Shown: positions 32,448 to 39,732 of the stretch, piece after piece
Layout of the letters: each line of letters begins with the position of its first letter
Numbering within the stretch: the stretch's first letter is position 1
NCBI GenBank assembly: GCA_963757265.1
Contig: CAVWRA010000001.1
Location: 1-39,732 of the forward strand
Reading direction: 5' to 3'
Source: CAIVVT01 sp963757265
GTDB taxonomy: Bacteria > Acidobacteriota > Terriglobia > Bryobacterales > Bryobacteraceae
DNA: 39,732 nucleotides
Program-made: the position numbers and the translations under genes
The notes under the pieces: generated by a model
Databases searched by the model: none
Seen by the model: only the letters and a program-made list of their open reading frames with translations
Told to the model about the DNA's origin: nothing

Positions 32448-33161
32448 CTAGGCGCTAGGGTTCAGCGCCGCCTGCGTTGTTTGATGGGCGCCCGGCGCAT
32501 TCTGATTGTGCGAGAGTTCCCGCCGCAGCGTGCGGCCTTTGCGGAGCAGATAGATCCCTAGCAACAACGGCGTGGAAAAGAGCAGCCAGATGAAGAACCA
32601 AGCCAGAAGATGCAACGCGAAGGGGCTGGCCAACCGCGGTGTCGTCGGCATGAAAGGCGTGGCGAGGCAGGCAAAAGACCAGATGCCCGCCGGGACAACA
32701 ATGAGCCATCCGAGAATCGTCAGTCGCCTGATCCTCGCCCGCACCTCAGTTCTGCGCGTCTGCGCTGCCTCGTCTAAGAGCGCCGCTTCACAAGCTTGAC
32801 GCGTGGCAGCCGCTTGTTGATGTCCAATCTCCATATCTTCCGGTGTAAGATGGTACCCGCACACGCGGCAGACCCGGGCTTCGAGCTGGATGAACTCCGC
32901 GCATTGCGGGCAGCGCTTCTGTTCGATCGGCGCAACCAGGGGCAGTGCAGAGGACATGCCGCCAATGCTTTCATGGCCGCATAGGTTGCACCTCCTCACC
33001 TCCTCTCGTCCACTAAGCGGGATGAGCGGGATAAAGAAGAAGGTGAACCAGGTCCTGCGCTTCTCTAAACTCTGCACTGTCGCACGGCCGCATCGTTTGC
33101 AGGTGGCCGTGGCCTGTCCCATCCGCTTCTTCAGCTGGTTCGCACCGAAGAGTAGAAACAC
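32448..33161 (-). CDS. Zinc-ribbon membrane protein
   Basis: GTG 33161 has an excellent AGGAGGT 6 bases upstream. The protein begins MFLLFGANQLKKRMGQATAT, then CKRCGRATVQSLEKRRTWFT, FFFIPLIPLS and CNLCGHES: a zinc ribbon of the zinc_ribbon_15 kind with a membrane-dipping FFFIPLIPL. A second ribbon, CPQCAEFIQLEARVCRVCGY, is of the UPF0547 type. The C-terminal half holds two transmembrane segments (ILGWLIVVPAGIWSFACLAT, LLAWFFIWLLFSTPLLLGIY) and a basic tail. 237 residues. Function unknown; such ribbons often bind zinc and partners at the membrane. Confidence 0.8.
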   Translation of the reverse strand: MFLLFGANQLKKRMGQATATCKRCGRATVQSLEKRRTWFTFFFIPLIPLSGREEVRRCNLCGHESIGGMSSALPLVAPIEQKRCPQCAEFIQLEARVCRVCGYHLTPEDMEIGHQQAAATRQACEAALLDEAAQTRRTEVRARIRRLTILGWLIVVPAGIWSFACLATPFMPTTPRLASPFALHLLAWFFIWLLFSTPLLLGIYLLRKGRTLRRELSHNQNAPGAHQTTQAALNPSA

Positions 33162-33369
33162 CTGAACCTCCTCATGGTCCTGGAAGGGTAACCGTGATCA
33201 GGCTGACCCCGTGGAATCGGTCCTAGTGTTCCTGAGCCCGGCTCCCGTTGGACCAGCTAGACCTGTGGCGATTCTACTCCCAATCGCTTCTAACGGATCT
33301 GATGATCTGAAACTCGCAGGAACGTTCCTTAGGTCTGGCGCCCCGCCCCCTCCGCGCACCCCCGCCCGC

Positions 33370-34587
33370 TCACCCCGCCGCCGACGGCGCGGGCCGGCGT
33401 TGCTGGTCGCGCAGAAACTCCCTGATCGAGCGTAGCGCCTGCCGCGAGCGGTGGTGATTCTCAATCAGCGCGAAGCGCACGTGCCCCTCGCCCGCCGGTC
33501 CGAAGCCGATGCCCGGCGAGACCGCAACCAGCGCGTGCTCGAGCAGTTGCTTGGAGAACTCGAGCGAGCCCAGCTCGCGCATCGGCTGCGGAATCGGCGC
33601 CCACACGAACATCGTTCCGCGCGGTTTGGCGACCGGCCAGCCGGCGGCGTTCAGTCCCTCCACCAGCACGTCACGGCGCTTCGAATAGATGCTGCGGATG
33701 CGCTCCACGTCGCCCTCGCATTCGCGCAGCGCGATGATGGAGGCGATCTGGATGGGCTGGAAAACGCCGTAGTCCAGGTAACTCTTGATGCGCGCCAGCG
33801 CCTGGATCATGCGCCGGTTGCCAACGCAGAAGCCGACCCTCCAGCCGGGCATGTTGAAGCTCTTGCTCATCGAAAAGATCTCGACCGCCAGCTCCTTGGC
33901 GCCCGGCACCTCGAGGATGCTGGGCGGCCGGTAGCCGTCCAGCCCCAGGTCGGCGTAGGCGAAATCGTGCAGGATCATGATGCCGTGACGCGCCGCCAGC
34001 GCGACCACTGTTTCAAAGAAACCCAGCTCCACGCAGGCCGTGGTGGGGTTGTGCGGGTAGCTCATCAGGATCAGCTTGGGCGGGCGCGTTCCGCTCCTAC
34101 AGAGGTCCTCCAGCCGGTTCAGGAATTCGGCCGGATTGTCGGCCGGCAGCGGCACGGCCTGGCCCTCGGCCATGATCACGCCGTACTGGTGGATGGGGTA
34201 GCACGGCGCGGGCGTGACCACGCGGTCGCCGGGGCCGATGACGGCGAAGATCAGGTGCGCCAGGGCGTCCTTGGCGCCCATGGTGACGATGGCCTCGCTC
34301 TCGGGGTCGAGCTGCACGCCGTAATTGCGCTCGTAGCGCCGCGTAATCTCGTGGCGCAGGTTGGGGATGCCGCGCGACACCGAGTAGCGGTGGTTGCGGG
34401 GGTTGCGCGCCGCCTCGGCCAGCTTGGCCACCACCGTACGCGGCGTGGCGCCGTCCGGATTGCCGATCCCGAAATCGACCACGTCGTACTGCGCCGCGCG
34501 CAGCCGGGCCTTCATCTCGTTGACGCTGGCGAACACGTAGGGCGGCAGCTGGGCGATGCGGTGGAACTCGTCCGTCGTAGTAACCAT
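33370..34587 (-). CDS. PLP-dependent class I aminotransferase (AlaC / DAP-aminotransferase-like)
   Basis: ATG 34587 gives MVTTTDEFHRIAQLPPYVFA, the expected N-terminus. Key features: DFGIGNPDGATP, YSVSRGIPNLRHEITRRYER, IVTMGAKDALAHL, PAPCYPIHQYG, SYPHNPTTA (substrate carboxylate), HDFAYADLGLDG (Asp about 208) and the Schiff-base Lys in FSMSKSFNMPGWRVGF (K242). It resembles glutamate-pyruvate transaminase AlaC and LL-diaminopimelate aminotransferase-like proteins; amino donor is not decided by sequence. 405 residues with a Pro/Ala tail. It diverges from the rhodanese at 34614 with only 26 bases between starts, so their promoters overlap. Confidence 0.9.
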   Translation of the reverse strand: MVTTTDEFHRIAQLPPYVFASVNEMKARLRAAQYDVVDFGIGNPDGATPRTVVAKLAEAARNPRNHRYSVSRGIPNLRHEITRRYERNYGVQLDPESEAIVTMGAKDALAHLIFAVIGPGDRVVTPAPCYPIHQYGVIMAEGQAVPLPADNPAEFLNRLEDLCRSGTRPPKLILMSYPHNPTTACVELGFFETVVALAARHGIMILHDFAYADLGLDGYRPPSILEVPGAKELAVEIFSMSKSFNMPGWRVGFCVGNRRMIQALARIKSYLDYGVFQPIQIASIIALRECEGDVERIRSIYSKRRDVLVEGLNAAGWPVAKPRGTMFVWAPIPQPMRELGSLEFSKQLLEHALVAVSPGIGFGPAGEGHVRFALIENHHRSRQALRSIREFLRDQQRRPAPSAAG

Positions 34588-34600
34588 AATTTATCCATGG

Positions 34601-34606
34601 TACACT
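34601..34606 (+). promoter_or_regulatory. -10 box TACACT, leaderless-type
   Basis: TACACT ends 7 bases before ATG 34614 with no Shine-Dalgarno. It sits in the 26-base gap shared with the divergent aminotransferase. Confidence 0.5.
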
Positions 34607-34613
34607 CGCGGCT

Positions 34614-35030
34614 ATGAAGACTCTGTGCTGGGCCTGCGTGCTCACGGGAATGCTGGCCATGGGCCTGGTGGTGGCGCAACAGGCGGCCGCGCCCGCGCCC
34701 AAAGCCGTCACGGATGAAGAACTGGCGAAGCTGCTCGAGAAACCCGGTAAGGTTTTCTTCCTCGATGTGCGCGAGCCGGACGAGATCGCCGCGCTGGGCT
34801 CGATCAAGGGTTACGTGAACATCCCATTGAGCCAACTCGAGGGCCGGCTGAAGGAAATTCCCACCGACAAGCTCATCGTCACGCTTTGAAACCGCGGCGG
34901 ACGGGCCGCCCGTGCGGCGGCCTTACTTCAAGCCAAAGGCTTCAAAGTCCTCGGCTCCTGCGGGCTCTCCGAATTCCGCGAGAAACACAAAGCCGACATG
35001 GTCTATCCCAAACAGGACCAGAAGAAGTAG
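34614..35030 (+). CDS. Periplasmic rhodanese with in-frame UGA at the catalytic Cys: candidate selenoprotein
   Basis: ATG 34614 starts a Sec signal peptide (MKTLCWACVLTGMLAMGLVV). The rhodanese fold runs VTDEELAKLLEKPGKVFFLD, VREPDEIAALGSIKGYVNIP, LSQLEGRLKEIPTDKLIVTL, ending at TGA 34887-34889. Read through, the same frame continues with NRGGRAARAAALLQAKGFKV and LGSCGLSEFREKHKADMVYP, to TAG 35028-35030. The UGA is codon 92 and falls exactly where the active-site Cys of the CxxGxR loop belongs (UNRGGR). Read-through gives 138 residues, normal for a single domain. No other stop or frameshift occurs and codon use stays GC3-rich after the UGA. A hairpin follows (34904-34922). Selenocysteine insertion is the reading I prefer. 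A single TGC to TGA nonsense mutation in a young pseudogene is the alternative. A second Cys (116) could pair with the Sec. Confidence 0.7.
34904..34922 (+). other. SECIS-like hairpin downstream of the in-frame UGA
   Basis: GGCCGCC (34904-34910) pairs perfectly with GGCGGCC (34916-34922) around the loop CGTGC. The loop begins 21 bases after the UGA, in the range known for bacterial SECIS elements, and has G as its second base, as they usually do. Another fold (ACGGG with CCCGT, loop CCG) is also possible. The DNA is GC-rich, so a stable hairpin by chance is not rare. Confidence 0.4.
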
Positions 35031-35236
35031 CCGCCGCCTCCCGGCCGGCTCGTGGACAGCTGCCGGGCCAGCGCCTGGTTGCTCGCTCCGCCGGCCGCCG
35101 GCTGAGGACTGACATCGGGGCTGGTACAGAAAAACCGGGCCGATCAAGTCAGCGCTATACTCTCAATCGAGCTGGTACAACAGCCGGGTCTGGCCACGGC
35201 TCGTGGTAAGCTGTCCGCATCAAGGAGCGGTGAAGG

Positions 35237-37440
35237 ATGAAGGACCGTTATCGCAGGAGAGCCAGACTCTATGAGTTATCTGCGATTGGGCTCTTATCTC
35301 TGATTCCAGTCTGCCAAGGCCAGACATTTGAAATCACGGCCGTGACATCCGCCCTCACAATTTATCCCGGCCAGCAGAATGTCCCTGTAGTGGTCGCCGC
35401 GAGCAGCAGCACTTATTCCGGAGAGATTGCGGTCACACTGACCGGTCTGCCGTCCGGCATCAGCGTCTCTCCGCTGACATTAACGGCAGGCAACTCAGGA
35501 ACCCTGAACGTCACTGCCTCCCTCTCGGCGGGGCAGGAAGGCTTTTCGGCAACGGAGCTTGAAATACCGACGAGCTGGACGGCTGCGGTGACGGTCGTTG
35601 GTACGGCGGGTTCCGTTCAAGCAACGGCGCCACTGTCCCTGACGATTTCTATCTCCAATCCTTCTTTTGCTCCGGCAGCCGCGGCGATCAATCTGCCGAT
35701 CGTGACCATCAATACGGATGGCGTGGCGATCGTGGACAAGACAACCGAAGTCCCCGGCACCATCACCATCACTTCCGCCGATGGCCAGACGTCGTACCTG
35801 CCCAATGCCAGCGATAGCGATAATACGGCAACCTTTCATCTGCATGGCTGGACAACCATGTACACGCCGAAGCTTCCCTACCATGTCAAGCTGAATACCA
35901 GTCTCGACCTGCTCGGAACCATGGACCTCGCCTGTCCTTATGTCACCAACAATAAAGGCAAACCCACCTGCGACAAGAGCAAGAGCTACCTCCTGTTGGC
36001 GAATTACGACGATAAGACTTTGCTGCGCGATTGGTCGGCTTCGGCTTTGGCCAACGCCATCCCGATCGGAAACGGATATCTCAACTCGCCGTCGAATTCG
36101 CCGACTCCCAGCGGCACAAGCACCCTGATGCCGTGGGCGTCCCATTCGCTTTTCGTCGAGCTTTTCCTGAATGGCGTGTACGAAGGTAACTACCAGCTCA
36201 TTGAAGAGGTAAAGGTAGATAGCGACAGAGTCAATATCACCGAACTGACCGAGACCGATACTGCGCCGGATCAGGTGACCGGAGGTTACCTGATGGAGAT
36301 CGACGCGCACGAGGACGAGGCGACGTCTTCTTTACACCCATGGGGGTGCCGATTGGTCTGATCGATCCGGATTTTACACCATCCGCAGATTCCGGAACAG
36401 ACTGCTTATATTTCTAACTATGTCGTACGGCGGAGGCGGCGCGCATTCCAGCAATTCCACAGACCCACCCTGGGTTGGCGCGCATATTTCGATGAGGCCT
36501 CGGCCATCAATTTCTACATTGTTAATGACGTCATGGGCAACGTAGATGGCGGGGATTTTTTCAGCAGTGACTATCTGTATAAAGACGCGAATAATCCATT
36601 GATTTATATGGGACCCGTGTGGGACTTTGATATGAGTTCCGGTACAAAAATTACGAGGGAATTGTAAATCCGACAGTTCCCTGGATGCAGGTGGAAGCGC
36701 CCTGGTATGTCCAGTGGTTCCAGGATCCCGGCTTCAAGGCGGACGTGGTGACGCAATGGAATGCGCTGATGGAAAAGGGCGTTTTCACCGCATGGCTGGC
36801 ATCCATCCAGCAGCAGGCGGCGGGCCTGGAGCAGTTCGAGGCGAAAACTTCCAGCGCTGGCCGATGTCGGGCATCGAAGTCTGGCCCAACGCCGAGGCGG
36901 CCGGCAGCTATGACGGCGAAGTCGCTTATTTCACAAACTGGCTGAGCCTGCGGATTGCGCACTGGATTCGTTCTTCAACATCCGAACGCCAAGTCACATC
37001 ACGCTCGAGGAAGCGCTCGGTACGCGGCAGTGGCTGCCCCGTCACGCTTCGGCCAAGGTCACAGGCGGCATGCTCCGAGGGCGCTGTCTCATTTCTGGCC
37101 AATGGCATCTTCTCGCAGAACTCCGCTGCTGGAAGTGGCGGAGTCAGCCGACGGTCAGCAACCGGCGGCAGGCCAAGGACATGCCGCAAGCGATCGACAG
37201 CGGTGACGGCGAAAACGCCTGGTTTTTCCATGGTCAATTCGTCTGTGACGGTTCCGTGCCCGTGACCGAATCTTCGGCCGCGCGAGAATACCTTGACCAC
37301 ATTTGCCGGTTCTTTTTCACGTGCTTTACCGTGTCGGTTAGCGGCGGTTCAGGAACCGCTGTCCCCACCGGCACCGTCTCGTTCAGCTTGACCTCGGCCC
37401 TGTCACCGTGGTGACACCGGACGGGAATGGTGAGGCCAGA
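35237..37440 (+). pseudogene. CotH-like secreted protein with Ig-like C-terminus, broken by several frameshifts
   Basis: From ATG 35237 the frame encodes a signal peptide (LYELSAIGLLSLIPVCQGQT), a beta-sandwich region, and the start of a CotH fold (KSYLLLANYDDKTLLRDWSA, LFLNGVYEGNYQLIEEVKVD). It stops at 36361 in a shifted frame. Homologous sequence continues in other frames: FFTPMGVPIGLIDPDFT, then FDEASAINFYIVNDVMGN, YLYKDANNPLIYMGPVWDFD, WYVQWFQDPGFKADVV, MSGIEVWPNAEAAGSYDGE and SHITLEEALGTRQWL. At least five shifts are needed (about 36315, 36378, 36640, 36845, 36955). An Ig-like end, TVSVSGGSGTAVPTGTVSF, is seen near 37330-37385. CotH proteins are kinase-like and secreted. Either decay or poor sequence quality explains it. 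Confidence 0.75.
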
Positions 37441-37812
37441 TGATCGACGACGCCGCGCACCGCTGGAACGAATACCGTCACGCCAGCGACCGGCGAGACC
37501 ACCTTCTCTGCCAGAAGCGCGACGTCACTATTTTTCCAGCGAACCGCCCCGGATTCCTGTAATTCCTCCCGGACCACGTGTCCCCGCGTCCAATCCAGCC
37601 CCCTGACTGAGGAATTTCCGTCCGAGCCCGTATCGGCGACATCGGGCGCGGCGTCAGTGAACCAACCTGGCACGCCGCCATTCTTCCGCCATTGCGGCAA
37701 TGCATTTCAGAGAGCGCGAAAATTTTCCAGGCCCAAAATCGCCCGGATGCGCCGTTTCGACATTATCGTCTTTGAGCTGAAATCTTCCGTAACAAACCGG
37801 ACAACACCTAGT

Positions 37813-37818
37813 TATAAT
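37813..37818 (+). promoter_or_regulatory. -10 box TATAAT before the Spy-like remnant
   Basis: A perfect TATAAT lies 51 bases before ATG 37870, and GAGAGGGAG lies about 10 bases before that ATG. It is the normal position of a promoter for the decayed gene. Confidence 0.4.
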
Positions 37819-37869
37819 TGATGAGTTCTGGAACAGAACTGATAATTCCGACGAGAGGGAGACCCCCAA

Positions 37870-38360
37870 ATGAACCGAAGGCAGGTCGTGATGCTTCCTG
37901 GTCTGGAGCCTTGCTGCGGGCCGCGGAATTTCCAAAATGCCGCAAGCGGCGGCGATGCGCGACGGGTTCCGCGACCCTATCGCAAAGTTGATCGTGCATC
38001 ACAGCCGTCTCAAGTCTATTTACAAGATCCGAAAGACTGAAGCCAAGCAGCCCAATAAAATACAATTTTTTCATTATCCTTCCGGGCGCTCACGCCCGAC
38101 CAGCAGCAGCAGACGCGGGCATCTTCCCCTCGGCGAGCGCCGGACAGCCGCTGTGAAGGCGGAGATGAAGGTCTGACGTCAGAATATGGGGAGAGCAGTC
38201 ACGAGCAACAATCTCGGTGGGATCAGCAGCGCGGCGGTGACGTCGGGGACCTTGTCGGAAAAACGTCACACCATCCACGGGTGCAACGCCGGTCCACCAG
38301 ATTCTCAGTGCGAATCAGCAGGCGACGATCATTCAAAGGTTTTCCGATGGAAGCCGAAAT
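37870..38360 (+). pseudogene. Spy-like small secreted protein, frameshifted
   Basis: ATG 37870 has GAGAGGGAG upstream and begins MNRRQVVMLPGLE, the start of a Solibacter-type signal peptide. After a shift, RLKSIYKIRKTEAKQPNKIQ appears in a second frame. ALTPDQQQQTRA and a GQ-containing piece follow in a third, and ILSANQQATIIQRFSDGS in a fourth near 38310-38350. These are the LTPxQQ helices of Spy/CpxP-like periplasmic proteins (LTPDQQ-type repeats). At least three frame breaks are needed. As with the neighbouring CotH copy, decay or consensus error is likely. Confidence 0.5.
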
Positions 38361-38369
38361 GACGACGCC

Positions 38370-39226
38370 TCCGTCAGGCCAATCCGGCATACCGCGGCGC
38401 GCGCTGCAATAGGCACAGGGCCTGCACAGGAAATCCCGAGAGAAATCGATGAGTTTGAGCAGGTCGCGGGACGGCGGAACGACTGGAAACGGCGAGGCGC
38501 GGTTACGTCTGTTTCCGGCGCAAGGCGGTCAGAGAGAAGGCGCCAGGCCGGCTGCGATCCAGCCGCGGAACTCAACGGACGCCCGGGTCCGCGCGACTCG
38601 TCGCGTCGCTCGCGACTGGCGCCGGCGGCGTCCGGCCAGACTGCCGTCAGAATCAGGCCAACCATGAACCCCACGATACCTCAATCGAGCGTGCAATGTG
38701 ATCACCCAGGGCGTCTGAACCTGTATTATCAGCATGACGATCGCCAGCGTGACGCGGCGAAAGGTACGCGCCCCGGTCGACGTGCAAAGCGGCGCAAATC
38801 AATCCGAGCAAAAGGATGCCCGACGCTGAAAATCGAGAGCTTTGATACGATATGAGACGCTGATAAGGCTCCTGGAGCGGCTCTGAGTGTGGCTTCCTGA
38901 TAATGTGCTGGCACCGAAAATGTCGATGCCGCTCTGAGCGTCGATCGTACAACGAGCTGTGGCGAGTCGGCTGATAATACCGTCCTGGAGTCTGATCCGC
39001 CGGGCTGCGAGCAACGAAACCATGGACGTCACTGTGGAGCGGGCTGTATGATCGACTCGATGTCGGGTCAAAGCCCGGACGCTGATCGAAGGCCGATTTC
39101 GGCTGATCATCCTGGGGCGCGGCGGCGTGGAAATGTGTCAGAGGGCATTCTGGAAGCGATAAGGTGCGCTATCGGCTTATGGATGATGTCTAGGCATGGT
39201 TTAAGTGTTCAATTCTATTTCCGGCA
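38370..39226. other. Stretch with no supportable gene
   Basis: No frame here gives a recognisable protein. Between about 38690 and 38860 on the minus strand two short hydrophobic stretches occur in different frames (GILLLGLICAAL and TLAIVMLIIQV), which could be a broken two-helix membrane protein, but I cannot name it. The stretch continues the damaged run that starts at about 36.3 kb. Confidence 0.45.
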
Positions 39227-39688
39227 TCAGCCTGCGACAATGGCCCGGCACTGCTGGCGTTGTTCGCCTCGCTGCACGCCGTTGGATGTTAAGTGCAACA
39301 GCATCCACGATGTTCCGAATCTGTCTCGCAGCATCGCGAAGCGATGGGCGAAGAAAGTCTCCTCCATGGGCATGAAGATCTGTCCGCCCTCGGAGAGCAG
39401 CGCATAAATCCGTTCAGCTTCGGCGTTGCTGCCCATCGTGAGTGTAAGATAGGCGCTGCGCATGGGCTGAAAACGCTCTGGTGGCACGTCCGCACCCAGA
39501 AGTTCGGTTTCTCCCAGCGTGAGGCGCGCGTGGAGTATCGCGTGCCTCCAGTTCGCCGGGACTTCGGTGCCATTCGGCTGCTCACCGTGCCTCATCATCA
39601 TGGTGATTTTTCCGCCAAGGTGCTCTTCGTAGAAACGAAAGGCCTGCTCACAATTGCCGCCGTAGTTGAGATAGGTGTATAGCTTCAT
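39227..39688 (-). CDS. VOC-superfamily (PhnB / glyoxalase-like) protein
   Basis: ATG 39688 has AGGAAAGG upstream, though about 13 bases away. The product starts MKLYTYLNYGGNCEQAFRFY and contains EEHLGGKITMMMRHGEQP, HAILHARLTLGETELLGAD, AYLTLTMGSNAEAERIYALL and FGTSWMLLH, with the beta-alpha-beta-beta-beta repeats of VOC proteins. PhnB-type relatives lack a proven substrate; some act on phosphonate-linked or other small molecules. The last 20 residues (LTSNGVQRGEQRQQCRAIVA) go beyond the usual FGTSWMLLHE end. The frame is intact, unlike the damaged stretch just left. 153 residues. Confidence 0.88.
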   Translation of the reverse strand: MKLYTYLNYGGNCEQAFRFYEEHLGGKITMMMRHGEQPNGTEVPANWRHAILHARLTLGETELLGADVPPERFQPMRSAYLTLTMGSNAEAERIYALLSEGGQIFMPMEETFFAHRFAMLRDRFGTSWMLLHLTSNGVQRGEQRQQCRAIVAG

Positions 39689-39732
39689 GGAGTGGTTGGT
39701 CCTTTCCTGTAATGGTGCTTGGAATTGGAACG

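Noticed and set aside
34881..34895. Reading the rhodanese as a frameshift rather than a UGA codon
   Set aside because: The frame is the same before and after the UGA, so no base is inserted or lost.

Overview
This is GC-rich bacterial DNA carrying about 35 genes on both strands, with no rRNA, CRISPR array or replication origin that I can see. The gene types suggest an acidobacterium of the Solibacter/Bryobacter type: SpoIVB-type S55 peptidase, CotH-like secreted protein, Spy-like small secreted protein, FtsX-type permease pairs, PmoA-like and NIPSNAP proteins, and intergenic repeats built on GAGCCGCGACCG. That assignment is an inference from family content; there is no marker gene here.

Layout. 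1-3673: the 5' part of a glucoamylase running off the left edge, a gap rich in inverted repeats, a Lys-rich repeat protein, a DUF2779 remnant, and a Mut7-C RNase-like gene followed by two small unknown genes. 3774-6430: a mosaic segment with a radical SAM gene cut off after its B12-binding half, a saccharopine dehydrogenase-like gene, the catalytic end of a tyrosine recombinase, tRNA-Cys, and a second copy of the tRNA 3' end. This looks like the scar of an integrated element. 6628-11766: an S55 peptidase translationally coupled to a large secreted propeller protein, then a polysaccharide deacetylase. 11767-17874: mostly minus strand, with a pseudogene scrap, NIPSNAP, galT, a YraN-type nuclease-fold protein, a methyltransferase, a class III aminotransferase and a PmoA-like secreted protein.

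17998-25970: a secreted carboxypeptidase-regulatory-like protein, a cytosolic Cys rhodanese, a secreted alpha/beta hydrolase, UDP-glucose dehydrogenase, then a membrane-fusion protein with two MacB/FtsX-type permeases and no adjacent ATPase. 25977-30153: a fluoride exporter pair (DUF190 plus CrcB), divergent from a PfpI/DJ-1 gene that leads into an ABC-2 ATPase and an unusual permease fused to a catalytically dead amidohydrolase. 30272-35030: rhomboid protease, repeats, tandem-GNAT protein, zinc-ribbon membrane protein, class I aminotransferase, and a divergent periplasmic rhodanese. 35237-39226: heavily frameshifted remnants of a CotH protein and a Spy-like protein. 39227-39688: an intact VOC/PhnB-like gene.

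Two results stand out. First, the periplasmic rhodanese at 34614-35030 has an in-frame UGA exactly where the catalytic cysteine of the CxxGxR loop belongs. The frame is intact on both sides and a hairpin follows at SECIS-like distance, so it is a candidate selenoprotein. Second, the ABC-2 permease at 28372-30153 carries an amidohydrolase-fold tail that has lost both His of the HxH metal motif and the catalytic Asp. A third, regional pattern is that at least seven genes have a TAYAMT-like -10 box only 6-9 bases before the start codon and no Shine-Dalgarno sequence, which points to leaderless mRNAs.
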